This document shows positions 1-13,600 of a DNA stretch of 64,000 bases, piece after piece. Source of the stretch: Brachypodius melanocephalos (Eukaryota > Chordata > Aves > Passeriformes > Pycnonotidae); NCBI GenBank assembly GCA_013398615.1, contig VZSR01000520.1, positions 30,419,605 to 30,483,604 on the forward strand. Direction: 5' to 3'. Within the stretch, counting starts at the first letter, position 1. Each line of letters starts with the position of its first letter. The position numbers were made by a program, and so were the translations under genes. Below the pieces are notes generated by a model. The model did not search any database. It worked only from the letters and a program-made list of their open reading frames with translations, and had not been told where the DNA came from.

Positions 1-3000
1 TGTAATTCCCCTGACTTGAGTGAATTTACATGAGATCAAAAGTGGTCCTCTTTGTTAAGAGACCGAGGTGACTCTGTCCATGCATTTGTCTCACAGTTTG
101 GAAAATTAGTTGCAATGTTGCATCTCTGAATGGCTGTGTTGCATATTATATACACCTGTGCAAGTGCACATGCACATCCATGTATGCATTAAGAAACTAA
201 ACTTCAGTTGTTACCAAATTTTAATGCTATAAATTATTAGTTTAAATGGATTTTGGTTGTCTGCCAGGCCTTTTTTACCTGCTACAATTTGCCTGTTCAT
301 TTTTTATGTAAACCTTACTGTCCGTTGACTTGCAGAAAAGAATTATTATGTAATTTTTAGCATTAAAGAACAAAACACTGTAGATGAAGGTTAAATATAA
401 TAATCATAAAAGTGACTATAAAGCAGCAAATTTCTCTCTAATTTAGGTGTTTGTTTCTTCAAGTCATAGGTGCTGATTAATGTAGAGCTTTTGCTTCTCT
501 TTTTGCTGTAGCCCAAACACAGCTACAGCAGAAGGAACTGAATCCTTGCTGCCTCACAGTGATCAGTTTGAAGTTCAAGCTCCTTTACAGAATGCTTATT
601 GTGGTGATGAGGTGAGGAAGAGCAAATACCAACTGGACTGGAGGTACTGCAGTTGGCTATGAATCACCAGCAAAAAAAAAAAAATCATAACTTTGATCTT
701 GAACCAAATAAACTTTCAGCCATGTAAAAAGGAAAAAAAAAAGGTTGGTTTTCTGGGCTTTCATGTCTGAAGTGAGAGCACACAAGTATAGATCTCCAAC
801 ACAATTTTAATTGCTTTACTTTTCACGGGAAAGAACCACCTAAATATAACTTCAGGAAATAATGTCTATCTTACTATTTGCAGCAATTGAAAGAGATTAA
901 AGTTGGTCGAGTGTGAAATAAGGGATGAGCCAGTGAACAGCTGGTATAGGGATCTGTATCTGTCTTGTGTGGAATACAAGACTGTTGAACAGTGTCTCTG
1001 GGAAAAACACATATCCAGCAAAAGCATTTCTCTTTAGTGCTCTGATGCACATATTTCTTCTTTTCCCAAGTATCAATTTTCTTAATGTTTCTATACAAAA
1101 ATTTATTTAAGTGTTTATAGGGAAACATGCTGATAAATTCAAAGCAGAGTTGTTTTTTTATTCACACCAGTGATTACACCCTGAAAATGACCATGGCAGG
1201 TTATCACTGAAGGCAGTAGCTTCTCAGTATATGAGAATAGAATATTCATTTTAGGAATAAAATTATTAGAAGTTTTTTTAAGTACCACTAGTTTCACTGA
1301 TTTTTTTTTTTTTTTTGTGAGAGATTCCCCAGACATTTTCCTCAAGGGCTAAACCAAACAACCACAGTTTGAAATTAGGGCTGAGATGCAGGGCAATGAG
1401 TAAAAGTACTCAGTGCTGCATGTCCTGTTACTGTCATGCTGTGAATTGCTCTGTAAGCCTTCTCAGAGCCTGAGACAATTTTACATTTCAGCCTTTCACC
1501 AGGAACCTTTATGCCTGAGGCAAATATCTTGTGTGTGCAAACTTCTTTGGAGCAGCTGGTGACAGTCAGTGGCAAAACCAGAACTTTTAAGTAGCTGGTT
1601 AAAGTTTTGATAATTTTCATGTTTCTCTGCCGGGCAGCTTAAGAAATCCATCCTACTCGCATTCTGTAAATAAGGTATTTAGGAGAGTTTTCTTGCCTGT
1701 ACCTCTTAGGTTTGTTTCTGTGCCATGTAGAGATCTTGCTTCATTGTGATAAATACTGATGTTTTCCTTATGTGTAGTTGACTTTTTACACCTAAATAAA
1801 ATTGCAGTTGTCTAATTAGAAGATGTATCATAGAAGAGAAAAAATATTAAAAATATTAGATTTATATTATGTACAGGAACATGGAAGAAAAATAATTTTA
1901 AATGAAAATAGTTGAGTTAGCATTGCATGATGCCACCCTACAATAATAGTGATCAGTGCTCTCAGAAAGGTATCTGTCTTGCATGTTCTTTGAAACACCA
2001 GCTTCATCCCCATCACCCAATGACTGCTGAAGCCAATGAGGTTTAATTGGTCTTTACCACTCAGACCACTTCTTCTACCTAAGAAAATAAGAAAAGGTCA
2101 GGGATTTGGTCCTACCAGACCATCTTCCTTTTCTCTCTTCCTATTTTTTCAGTGCACAGACTGAGGCTGAGATTAATGATCATGAATAGTACATTCAACA
2201 GGCATTTTCTATGCTAGAAGTTATCATGCTACAAGCTAACTTAAAGTACTTCATGCACAAGGTGGCTTTTTTTTTTCCCATAGCCTGCAGAAGGATCTGA
2301 GGGAGAGCATGCTTCAGGGAAAAGGAAAATATTTTGAAAAGTTTGTAATAAAACTACTTTTAGGGTTTTTTTTTCAGCCACTCAATTTCATGAGTATCAC
2401 ATCCAGCTACAAAGCTCTAACACAACACTTGAATAGAAATTAGAGTTTCTCCCATCAGTATATATTAGTGTAGCATAGACATTTCAATACTACATTTAGT
2501 ATTTCACTTCTTTTCACTACAGTGGCTGTTTTGTTTTTGAGAAAGATGTCTGGATTTGATCCTCAGTTGGCATGAACTGTCCCATTTGAGAATGGTTGCA
2601 TCAAATGCAAGTTAAATTGGACAAGTGTGTTAAGGTATTATGCTCTCATTGGAATTTTTATTGCCTGAAGTATTGATTGAATAAGACAACCTCCCAATGT
2701 CTGCTGCATGGGGTCACAACCTTCATAAATGTGACCTAGAACAAAATGAAGTTCAGAGAGGTGCTGAGAAGAAAATAGGTTATTGCCCCATCACTTCTGT
2801 AGTGAAGTAAAGTCATCACACAGGGCTATTGGACATCTGCAGCTCTGAGGAAGCTGCAAACTTTATTGGGTGGAAGTGGACTATTTCATTTTTATGTCTG
2901 TTTTTGACATTTGTTTGAATATACTGTGCACCTTTCATTTTCAGCATTCAAAGTTTTGGCAGTCTTTATTGACTGTCTGAAAGACAGCAATGTTGATTTA

Positions 3001-4251
3001 TAGAATGTGGGAAAAGGATCGTTGTAGTTATCAATGAATTACATCCATATCTGGAAACACAGCAAGAGCTTCACTGAACAGAGCAGGAGGATGAGATAGG
3101 ATGAAGAGCCCATTATATAGTAGAGGAGCAACAGAAATAATACTATTAAGTAAGGATTAATATGTTGGGACTACCCCTCTGTTTTTAAGAAAGGCATAAT
3201 TGTGAAACGTTGTAGGTGGTTGGAATATGGCAGCAAAGTGCGCCTTAAAATCAAACCACTAATAACCCGTAAGACTGTGACCTTTATTGAGTTTATGAAT
3301 TCATAAATTCATTATTCCTGAAACCAAATCATATTAGAAATGGCTTTGAAAATGTCGAAACTGGATATGAGGGAAGAGGCAGAAGTGGATCTCTAGTATT
3401 CCCATTAATCAATTTCTTTTTCACACATTCTTTTATAAATGCATTAAGTTTTACGTAAATGCAGTGAGAAAACAACATAAACTGATAAATAAAATAGCAG
3501 AAAAAAAACTCTTCTGAAAAATATAACTCCGTTGATGCCTTGAGCACTTTGATTATAGTCCATGTTTTTTTTTCACCATGGCATGAAGAGGAGAACCAAG
3601 GTGTTTTGATTATCGTAGTTTTTCCTGTGATTCATGGTTCCAAAAACACCTGCAAGATCCCTTCTCTGCTGATCTGATCTTAAGGTTTAGTGTTGGATGG
3701 CCCTTTATTTATTTCATTTTTTAGGAAAGCTGTGATGGTCTAGTGGAGGTACATGGGGTAACTGTACATCATGTAAGCACAAATCACATCTTTTTCCTGC
3801 ATTTGTATGTGCCAGATGCTAAAAGAAGAAAAAAAATGTTACGACTTTTTTGTTGGTTTTTTTTTTTTTTTGTCCCTGTGCAGTGGTGAGGACTTGTTTC
3901 AGCTCTCAGGTGCAAACCAAGACAAAAACTCAAACTGTGCAGTAAATGAATGCTACACAGATACTTCCATGGTGGTAGAGAACACTTGGTGAAATTTTCA
4001 AAATGCTGTCTGTAACAGATATTGTACAGATATAAACAGTGAATGCTCATCATTATGACTGGGGTAGTTTAAGGTAGCTGACTAATTCTGTTGGCAAGTT
4101 TAATTGGCTAGATTATTCATCTTTTATTATTGGCTCATTTCCATGTAGTATTTTAGTTCATTATTGAGTGTCTGTATTATTCTCCTGGGAGTGCACATGT
4201 GTAGTTTTTGTCATACAGAAAAAGTGTCATTAAGGGAAGGCAGAGGCCCAA
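1..4251. other. Non-coding stretch, apparently unique sequence
   Basis: AT-rich DNA with no recognisable gene. Open frames here are all under about 90 codons, lack homology I recognise, and show no supporting splice or codon pattern. It holds several short homopolymers (A12 near 669, A9-10 near 733, T16 at 1301) but no repeat family I can name. It is consistent with intergenic or intronic DNA of a vertebrate. Confidence 0.6.
1301..1316. repeat. Poly-T tract, 16 nt
   Basis: An uninterrupted run of 16 T. It reads as poly-A on the minus strand, but the adjoining sequence shows no retroposon body that I can recognise, so it is called a simple repeat only. Confidence 0.85.
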
Positions 4252-4335
4252 GTTGTGTTCTTTTCTTGCCTGTAAATGGGGATGGTTATACTTTCCTCAT
4301 CTTTACATTTTACCTTGCACAGCTTTTGGGGCAGG
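4252..4335 (-). repeat. Possible ancient MIR/CORE-SINE relic
   Basis: The plus strand reads CCTGTAAATGGGGATGGTTA and then a CCTCATCTTTACA stretch. This resembles the reverse complement of the MIR segment normally seen as CTCATCTGTAAAATGGGGATAATAAT. MIR elements are ancient tRNA-derived SINEs found as sparse relics in bird genomes. The match is partial and made from memory; a chance resemblance is quite possible. Confidence 0.25.
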
Positions 4336-4765
4336 ATCACTCTTTTACTGGATTTATCCTACATCCTGCAAACAGGCATTGCATCTGGCTTCATTGTCTC
4401 TGTGGTTCAGTAGTGTGGCCAAGAGAGAAATTGCCAGAAGACTGCAGTGCCAGTCCTCACTTGTCTGGGCTCTGTGAGGGAACAAGCATCCGTGGAGCAC
4501 TGGGTTTAGGATCTCTTCTCTTTTGAGTTAGGCTTTATGCCAGGCAAAGGTCAAAACTCTTCTTGCTCACATGAACTGTTGGGAAAAAAAGTTTTCCCAT
4601 ACATCTTCCTGAAACACCGTAAAACACTGAGTAAAAGAGTTGTAATGACCTTTAGTCCTCCAGAAGCTTGGGATGGAGAGAACTTTTGACCACTGTGAAA
4701 TGAGGGAGAGACACACTGAATCAGGAATCTAAAGAAAAGCCAAGCCTAAGCAAGAGACAAAGTCT

Positions 4766-4790
4766 AGAAAGAAAGAAAGAAAGAAAAAAA
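4766..4790. repeat. (GAAA)n microsatellite
   Basis: About five units of GAAA ending in a run of A. A short purine-rich microsatellite, likely polymorphic in length. Confidence 0.9.
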
Positions 4791-6308
4791 GTATCAGAAA
4801 ACTATTCTGCGCCTCAGATATTCAGTCAAATAAATTGTTACTCTTTGATCAGCCTTTGACAGTGTCTTAAGGACGGCCACCTACCCACACCAGCTTCTAT
4901 TCAAGAGTGAAATATTCAGCCAACTGATTTAGATGGAAACACTTTACTCCTGAAGGAGAATTTGTAAGAAAAATACCACTACAAACCCCAGGCTTTCCAG
5001 AGTGTTTTTTGTCTTCTCTCTTACCTAACAAGCTTCTTTGTAATTTTAGTTCCTATTTCATTATAGAGTGGCTCTATGGAGAATTTGGCTGTTGAGATAT
5101 AGACCAAGGCAGGTCTACAAAGGCCTTCCTTGTCAGGCATGTTTTGGTAGATCAGCTCCTAGAGGGGATGAGGGAAGAGAGAGTGAAGTATTCCCAGGAA
5201 TACAGTGTTGTGTCAGTGTGCAGAGTGGTTTGGCTTTAATCACACTGCTAGGGCACAGCACTTTTGCTGTTATAACTTAGCTTTTAGTGTTTCATTGTGT
5301 ATAGTAAAGATATTGGCATGCTCAGATATTGCATTCTTATGAAGTCATAGTACCAGAAATGCTTGCTAGCCATATAGACTGGCTTGTATTTTAATCCATA
5401 TAGAGAGGGCCCACATGGTGTAGTGGAGATATCAAAGACAAATGGTATAATCATTAAAAATGTGACTTTATCACTGTGCTTAGATAAATCAACTTAAAAT
5501 TATTCCACTATGCATTTCAGGTAATGTAATAAATTCAAGTTAGAGATTACTAGACTCAGTTGACTTAAACACCGAGAACAGTCTCACAAGAACTCCACAG
5601 AGAAGGGGAAAGGCTAATTTATTTCACTTCTCAGATCTCTGCAACCACTGTGTAGATTGGTATTGCTAATTAAGACTGCTATATTGCACCAACAGAGAAG
5701 AAATACAATCTGGGATCAGGGAGGTCTTGGTCTGATCTTTGCTGTCACCTGCAATGGACTATGTGAAATTCAGAGGTTATGAAATCAAGCATATCTCTTT
5801 CTGGATAGTAACAGACATGCTATAAGTTCCCTGCCATTTTTTTTCCTGTTCTTTCCATAGTCTGTCTTTCAGTACACGGTGGAGTATGCTTTCCTTCCAG
5901 GTTTCATTTAGAAAATACCTGCAATAATTGGGGGCTTGTCTGTTCTCTGAGTCTTTGTTGATGTGAATTTTAGGCTAAGGTCAGATATAGGATTTACCTT
6001 ACCAGCATCTGAAGCCTTCTGTTCCTAGAATAGAAGTAACACAGATGACTGAATCTGCAGTGGAGTTTTTAATCTTGGCTGTGATACTTTCTCTCCTTGG
6101 AAACGGTTTTTCCTTTGATTCAAAATCTTTCATGCCCTGCCATCCTTCTTGGCCCCGATTCCCGTGACCAGGTTGCAGAAGAGGAGCTCAGCCTCTGGCA
6201 GTGCTGGTGGCAGTAGATGGCAGCATCAGTCCACTGTGGGAACTTAGAGCTGCAAAATAAGTGATAGAAAGCAGACTGGCTCACAGGAGGCTGGCATTTT
6301 AAATATCA

Positions 6309-6346
6309 TCCTTTTTTTTTTTTTCTTTTTTCTTTTTTTTTTTTCT
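6309..6346. repeat. Pyrimidine (T-rich) tract
   Basis: About 35 nt of nearly pure T interrupted by single C residues. This is low-complexity sequence; on the minus strand it is an A/G tract. No adjoining retroposon is recognised. Confidence 0.85.
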
Positions 6347-7069
6347 GTTCGCTGGCACATCTCTGGTTCTGATTTTCCCTTCAGCTCGCCTACGTATTCT
6401 ACATCAATTACCCATGAGGGCTTTTCATTTTATTTCCTGTTACATTTCGACACATGGGTGGTAGATAGAAGCCTTGTACATGCACCCCTCAAAACATAAG
6501 CACAAGAGAATTTGAGAGGCTCAGAAGATTTCCCTGCAAAATACAGCACTTGTGTTTATTTTTGGTTTTCCAAATACGTTTCTCCTTGCATATGTGCTTA
6601 CAAACCAAGGTGTTTCCATATGCCTTACTTGATTATTTGTTCCTCTGAAGGTGCCATTCAGAATTAGAGCAAAGAAACCTGGAAGAACTCATTGTTTCCT
6701 TTTTGAATACTTTCTTTTTTTTGTTTTAAAATGTTGTAGCTCAGCACCATGGCTTATAATGAAGGGGAGAATTAATATTCATTATTTATATGGTGAAACA
6801 GGACAAAAGGATGGCATTTTTGTAATCTTGCAAGCTAATACAAGGTTTTAAAACGTGGTCATTTTGCCCTCTTAAGTGACCACAGGAGTAAGGGATTTAG
6901 CCATTGAACCTGCCAAGTGGATGTCATCTTCCAGGATTAGATTCAGGCACTGTTCCAGGCTCCAGGCCATGTTAATGCCCAGGCATATTCTACCTGGTAT
7001 GGAGCTCACAGGAGTGGCTTTCCTCACTCTTCTGTCACTTAAAATACCCCCTTCCAAAAAAACAGCTTA

Positions 7070-7156
7070 GAGATTGCAGAGATTGGAACTAACTAGTCTT
7101 CAAGGTCCCTTCCAGCCCTAACCATGACTCTGTGTTTCCATGACTCTTTGATTAAT
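7070..7156 (+). repeat. CR1 LINE 3' end fragment
   Basis: The segment reads as a CR1 3' terminus in plus orientation: GATTGGAACTAACTAGTC, then CAAGGTCCCTTCCAGCCCTA, then ACCATGACTCTGTGTTTCCATGACTCTTTGAT as a diverged version of the repeated ATTCTATG tail. CR1 is the dominant LINE of birds and is usually 5'-truncated, so a short 3' end is expected. Only the tail is confidently recognised. Sequence from 6890 to 7070 may belong to the same copy but I cannot match it. Confidence 0.75.
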
Positions 7157-10100
7157 AACTTCACAAGTCAGGCATATACACGGCTGCATGCGGAGAATCA
7201 GAGACATTAGCTGGGAGCAGGAGTCAGGACAGTGCCAGTATTTTACCTGCCAAACAAAATAAACAAGAGAAATTGTTTAACAAACAGTAAAGTAAGTGAA
7301 GGCCCTTTACTTTTGCTGGACTCAGGACCCTGTCTGACTGCAGAAGGGCAGGGTTATCCCTGATTCATCAAGCTTGTGCCCTTGCCATGAGCATCCCCAC
7401 TCCATCTATCTTATAAAGACAACTCCTTGAAGCAGGTTGGTTTCTGGCCCTCAGACAATGGCTTCTGGACCAGTTGTCTCACATGATCAAAGATGTTTGT
7501 GGATGATTTTAGAGTTGAAAATTACCTCTCCCTGACAAATTGCTTTTTTCTGCAGGGTGTGACAGAGCCTGTTGTTAAGGGTGTGCATACATAAAAAGAA
7601 AAAGATGCATAAATTACTTACATTCTCTGACTGAGCTTTATAAATGCTCATGAATCTGTAGAACTGTGTGTTTGAGAGAGCTACAGTGAGACTGAAGACT
7701 TTACCAAAATGCAAAATAGAGCTACTTGCCCCAAATGTATTTCTCAACAAGAGTAACTTGCATTTGATGGTTCCAAAGGTTGGCAGAAACCTGGAGTTGT
7801 TTAATCGCAGAACATGAATATTGGTTTTATACTTAATAGAAATTATTGTTCTCAGCTGCTACCACCAAGGGTATAGTGCTTGTCATTCACAAGTTTACAA
7901 TGATGAATGAAAGCAGTCAGTCTGGTGTAAGTTTCTAACCCTTTTCAGAGGGTTAGCACTTGGAGATGTGTATCTGTAGTCTAATTCCAAGAGGTAAAGC
8001 ATGCAGTTGCAGTTAAAAGTTTTCAGATTATTAGAAACAACTTTGAAGGGGATTTGAAAGTAATATTAAAAATTAAATGGAGTCTAAAGTGTTCCTTAAG
8101 GCAGAGTAACCAGCAAATCCCACTGCATTACTCTAAGCACAGTGGCTGGACCTTCATCATAATTAACCTCATATCTTCATTATCTGGACTGTGTCTTACA
8201 GATTAAAATGCCTATTAATACCCATTTTGAAAAAGAAATTAGTAGGAAGTAAAAGTAGTATCTGTAAAGGTTGTACTGACCAGCCTGAATATAAAAAATG
8301 GAATTAGCCCTCCAGCAGTCCTAAGACATTATCATGTGTAACTCATCCACAAAATTCTTCATGTTATTAGTTAAAAAGGTGACAGATCGTAGTCTTGAGT
8401 TTTCTTACTGCTTAGCAATTTAAGGGGGAGAAAAAGGTTAAGAAACATTTTAAAATGCACAAAATGCCCATAACTCAAACTATCTGAGTCTGGTTTATAG
8501 ATACGCAAACTTGGCTACATTGCTACATCCCAGGAGCGCCTTTAGAAAATGATAAACACAAGTATAAAAGAGAGTGACAGATGAATGTGCAAAGAAGATG
8601 GAAAATAGAAAGTCTGCCTGAATGGTAAGAACTGTGTTGAAATCCTTGAGATCTGCAGAGGAAACACTAAGCTACATTCGTTGCAGAAATGAATAATCTG
8701 CTAGTCTTAGGCAACCTCTTCTTCTACACAAAATAGGGATCTTTGTAGATGACTAGAGAACCTTCCTTTGTAGTGTAAACTATAGTGGTTCTGATTGTCA
8801 GGCATGGAAAAGAGGGCTTAGACCTGATTGTCACCTAAAATGATCATCAGCACAACTATTCTGTGGTGTATTTTAGTGCTGAATTTTGGATATTATTTGT
8901 CAAGGAACAGAGAACAGTTTAGGATGAGAAGAAATAAAGAGAAAATAGATAAATCTGCATTTGAAGTGTGTTAAACCAAACCAGTGAAACATATCTGAAA
9001 ATACATGGAATAAAGCACAAATCAGCAAAACAATCTGGTAGGTGTAGGAAAAGAGGGAAATAGGAGAAGTCAAGCTGAATTAGGTCTTGCACAGAGCAGC
9101 AACAGGTTCTTAAAGCATTAAGAGAAAATGAGAAAAAGAAGACTTGAATCATTGTTCAATGAGGATGAGACTGAGTAATTTAGATACTCCTCAAAACAGA
9201 CAGAATACTTTGCTACAAGTTTTCAGTAATAATAGTGATGGAGTTGTTGATCTTAAGGGTACAGACAAAGATTACTAAGAATGAAGAAATAAAAACTGAA
9301 ACTATTACTCTGAGTTAAACCCAGAACTCAAGAGCATGAAATATTTCAGTTGGAAGACTGTAGGACTTGTAGTCTGTGTTTCAAGTCAAACATCAGAAAA
9401 AAACCAAAAAACACAACCCAATTAAAAAGTGGAAGAATGCTATATGAGCAATAGATAGAGACTATTAGTAAAAATATTATCTGAGGACAGAATTAAATGC
9501 ATGTGGGAAGTGGGAAATGCTGTTCTACTCTAGATCGTTTTTGGTGGGGTTTTGTTTGTTTGGGGTTTTTTTGTTGTTGTTGTTATTTATTTATTTTATG
9601 ATGGCAACAGAATTTAAATTGGTGAAGAACCAATATATTGGATGTAGATAATTAGCAAATTAGACAAATTACTATGAGAAAAGTGGAAAGAGTTCACTGA
9701 TGCAACAACATCTATAGGAGTATATTGGAATAACATTTTAAACTGGTATATCCTTAAGATAAATATGTAACCAGAAACAGAGGAAACATATTGAAGTAAA
9801 ATCATGCTTAAACATCAGGTTCAGCTAGAGTTGAGGAATATTGACCAATGCATTTCCACAAGAAGAAGGAAAGTATTAGTCCCATTATGAAAGCTACTGG
9901 TGAGAATTTTTGTGTACATGTCTGTATAAGTTTCTGACTTTCTTCCCATATTCAGATGAGATTAAATAAAACTGGAGTAGGAATTGAGAAGTTTGTTATG
10001 TCTAAACTAAAGAAAATGAAAAATAGAGTGGGTTACACTAGTACTAAACAGCTGAAGAAAGTTTCGTGGTTGGGGCTGCTTGGAGAAAGATCTTACATAA

Positions 10101-13100
10101 CATCTGTTAATATGTTGTCAAAACATTTAAACGCAGTATCAATTCCCTCTGTCACGGACACGTTATTGAAAAGTGGCTCAGTCCAGCGTGTACGGTTTTG
10201 CAGAGATGGTTGGCTCAGGGGGCTGAGAGGCTGGGACCAGGCTCGTGGTAACATGGAATTGATGCACACAACAGTCTGCAATCAAAATGGACCTCAATGG
10301 CCCAGAGAATGGTTATGAGCTATATTTGCTTAATAGTAGAAATACGGGGATAAGTCTGTAAGTACTCCAAACAGCTACATCACTGGCGTGGTTATCTGCA
10401 CTAAAAATGCTGGATGGCAAAAAAAACCCCCAACAAAACGGTTGGGTTTTGATTATTTTCATTGTCTGTTAAATTCAGAGGCAAAGGACTGGAATTCTAA
10501 GGGAACATGCCAGCTTCTCTGTTTTTTTCTGTCAGGTAGTTGGGTGTGTTAAGTGGGCTGGCCCACTGTTTTAATCTGATACCTCAGAAGTATCATATAG
10601 AGCAGTGGTAGAAAAACATTCATGTGAATGAGTCAAAGATATAAAAACTGACCCCAAATCATTGTGTATCGGCATGTGCTGCTTGTTCAGTTTGCAGAAC
10701 TTGAAAGCTGAGAGCCAGGGTGAGGAGGATGAGAATAAAATGCTATGACATTTAAGCCAGGCAGACAAAGTTGAATTCACAAGGGAATCTTTTTCTCTCA
10801 AAGGCAATTATATTTTCTGGTGTCTTCATTCTTCCCAATGCCTCACTTCCTTGAGATTTTCCTAATTAGGTAGGAGGGTAATATAGTAGTAAAGCAATTT
10901 TTGGAGCAGCCAGGAATGGAGCTGGCAAGTAGTTCTAGTGAGACTGCACCTGGTGCATGGTGCTTAATCAGATTATGCCTAAAAAGCTCTGAGAATCAGG
11001 AATATTATTATTTCATGCCTTCTGATAGTTGACTGTTTATCCAGAAAGGATCCAAAATACATCAGGAAGCTTTTAAGTATGAAGAGGATGTGACACCCTT
11101 TGTTTTTCATGTTTTTGCCTTTGCCTTCGGATATTTACATACCTTGGAGTCAGTTCTCACGGATTCTCGTGTAAATAAAGAATGTTTACATATTTTCTCC
11201 TCTAGGAGGAGTTTCATGAGTGATGGTGATGTTCACCAATGTGGTTGGAGAGGTGGCAACACCTTTGGCCAATCTCTTACCTTCTGTACAATTGTATATA
11301 AATTGGAGTCACAAATTTAAAAAAGGGCATTCTTGCCTGACCTTGGAGCTGACCTCTGCCTTGTCCTTTCGTATCCTATTGCGACAGAGGATGTAGCACC
11401 TGACTTGTGTAGCAATAATCTGACTAGAGAAGGCAGAAGAAAGGATGTGATGTGGGTAATTGTGGTGAAAAAAAAATCCATTAAGGGATTACACAGCATA
11501 ACCTGTTGTTAGAGGCAAGGTTAGAAACCCAGATTTTCCAATCTCTTCTTAATCTCTTGAACACGAAAAGGGCTTCCAAACTGTGGGAATTTTCAGGCTA
11601 GTTGCCTTCAAGCTATTTAAGAATTACACTTACCACACTGAAAGATTGAAAGTGACCATTTGCTACTAATGACACAGCTAGCTAGGAGTTATTTCTAGCT
11701 ACCCTGAAGCGGTATCCTGGTATCTTCCTATTCCAGCCTTCCTGCAGCTAGTTCTCTAGAATATGTATAGACAATAACATGCAAAAAGTGACAGTTTGAC
11801 AAGAGAGCTTACTGAAAGCCAAATATTCAGGCCTCTGCTACTTAGCCTTATTTATTCCAGTACACTTAATATTTCCCATTAGCTGCTGAACAAATGTAAT
11901 GGCTTTGACATTAATGAAATCTGTATAAAGTGCACATGGCTTAAGTGGGGACAGCCTGAAATGAACAGCATAAAAGCAGACCACACTTTAGTACTGTTCC
12001 TTCCTATAATGTTAAGCACTTCTCCAGTCATTGTGAAAGGATATTGCAGAACAGCCAGGGCTTGGAGTAAAGTTAGAAAGACTTCAAGAAAATAAAGTAG
12101 TTATTTTCTTTTTTTAGAGCGTCTTTAAAGCGAGCTGTGTAACTTGATGCAAGTTTACCTACCTAATTAAATAATTAATTAATTCCTGTAATTATTTTAT
12201 GGCCATAAATCTGCTAGTAAGGTTTTTGTGAGTAGAGGAGACAATCTTGGACATCAAGGGATTTAGTTACTACCGAATAAGAAACTAAGACTGGATTTCA
12301 TGTTTTACCATTAATGGTTATTGCAGATTATAACATTGCATTTAGCAAAGTGCTCCTAATCTATATGTATCTGAAAGGTATTGCTTGTACACAGCTATCC
12401 AAGTTCAGTGAATTATCCTAGCTGTCCTACAGTCTTTTGCTGTGCTCGTGAAATAGATCCTTCTAATCAGGAGCCTTTGACTGATGTGTTACAAAACCCA
12501 GGCAAGACAGAAATTTGCCAAAATCTGGTGGGATAGAATGTAGCATGGTTAAACTGAAAATATGCCCTCTGGAAAGAAACCATGTGTGTACTTGAGCCTG
12601 TGCTAAGGTTGAGACTTCTTTTCCCCAGCTATGCTCAGTGACTGCCTGCACTTAAAGTGGAATTGGTGTGTGTGTTACAGAAGCCACCACCACACTAAAA
12701 GCTGTCTAGAGAAAATGCATAGTAGGAGCATCATCCTTCTTGTTGTCCCTTTAACTTAGCTGCACTGATCACCATGTGTCCTTCAATTATGAGCGTTAAG
12801 TATGTGTAATTGAAACATGCTTTGCTGCAAAGTGTCCTTACAGCCACCTGCTGTTGGAGCTTCTGGATGATTTGGGTGAAATTAGGAATATCTGACTAGT
12901 GTCTAAACATCAGGGTTCCTGCTCTGTTGCATGTTTTCTGGTGCATGGGTGAGGAATGGGAGGCTTTGTAAAGGAAGATAAAGTCTCTGATTTTGGCACC
13001 CTTACAATTTTCAGATGCCTGTCCTATCTTTGTGTTGAGCTGCCTCCATGGTTGATATGTGTTTATGAGGTTCTGGACCACAGCAAAAATAGGAATGATA

Positions 13101-13499
13101 CAAACATCAGGATAGGTCATTTCCACTGGAATAACTCACACGTGGATGAGGATCTCTCCCTAGTTCAGCAGGGAGGGATTTAGAAGATGTGTCAATCTTC
13201 ATTGTTTTCACTTTAAAATCAATGAGAAACATGAAATTTTTAGAGATTCTAAAAAGTCTACTAAAACCCTGGCTTTTTCAGCTGAATACCTTGGAAGGAG
13301 CAACCTCTTTGAGGAGTCAGCCTTTTCCCAGCTCCCATACTCTTAATCCAGTCTTGATGCTTCCTTTTTCTATGTCTTTGGGGTTTTGTAGTGGTCTGAA
13401 TATGACAGTATCCAGAATTGATACAGTATTTTCACATATCATGAAGATTACCGAATGTTTCCTCCACCTGTAAATAAATGGTAAAGGCCAGCTTTATTG
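7157..13499. other. Non-coding stretch
   Basis: No gene supported over about 6.3 kb. The longest open frame (9956-10318, plus, 120 codons) starts in an A-rich segment, has no recognisable domain, and is overlapped by an antisense frame of 62 codons; both fit chance. A T/G-rich low-complexity tract lies at 9541-9599. A slightly more GC-rich patch near 10180-10260 was looked at, but I could assign it to no family. Confidence 0.6.
9541..9599. repeat. T/G-rich low-complexity tract with (TTG)n
   Basis: Successive GTTT, GGGGT, (TTG)4 and (TTTA)3-like units. Low-complexity simple repeat; no gene or transposon body recognised beside it. Confidence 0.8.
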
Positions 13500-13600
13500 C
13501 TACATCTCATGAGCAAGCAACTGAGTTATAAAGAGGTTGACATTATGGGCAGACTGAGAATTGAACCTTCATCTGCTGAGTTTCAGATCCAGGGAAATAA
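13500..13600 (+). repeat. Possible ancient MIR/CORE-SINE relic
   Basis: The order of motifs, GCAACTGAGTTATAAAGAGG, then GGGCAGACTGAGAATTGAAC, then CTTCATCTGCTGAGTTTCAGATCCAGGG, parallels the MIR core and 3' region (ACTGAGGCACAGAGAGGTTA ... GGCAGAGCTGGGAATTGAAC ... CTGACTCC). The comparison is from memory and unaligned. It is the better of the SINE-like matches in the first half of the window. Confidence 0.35.

Larger units (their letters stand above)
4336..7069. other. Non-coding stretch with simple repeats
   Basis: No gene supported. It contains a GAAA microsatellite (4766-4790) and a pyrimidine tract (6309-6346). The open frames, for example a 70-codon one at 5068-5280 and a 66-codon one at 6651-6851, have no recognisable domains and are of chance length. 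Confidence 0.6.

Noticed and set aside
4164..4526. 120-codon plus-strand frame
   Set aside because: A second overlapping frame on the same strand is nearly as long, there is no recognisable domain, and part of it coincides with a SINE-like segment.
9956..10318. 120-codon plus-strand frame
   Set aside because: No recognisable domain, an antisense frame overlaps, and frames of this length are expected by chance in 64 kb of AT-rich DNA.
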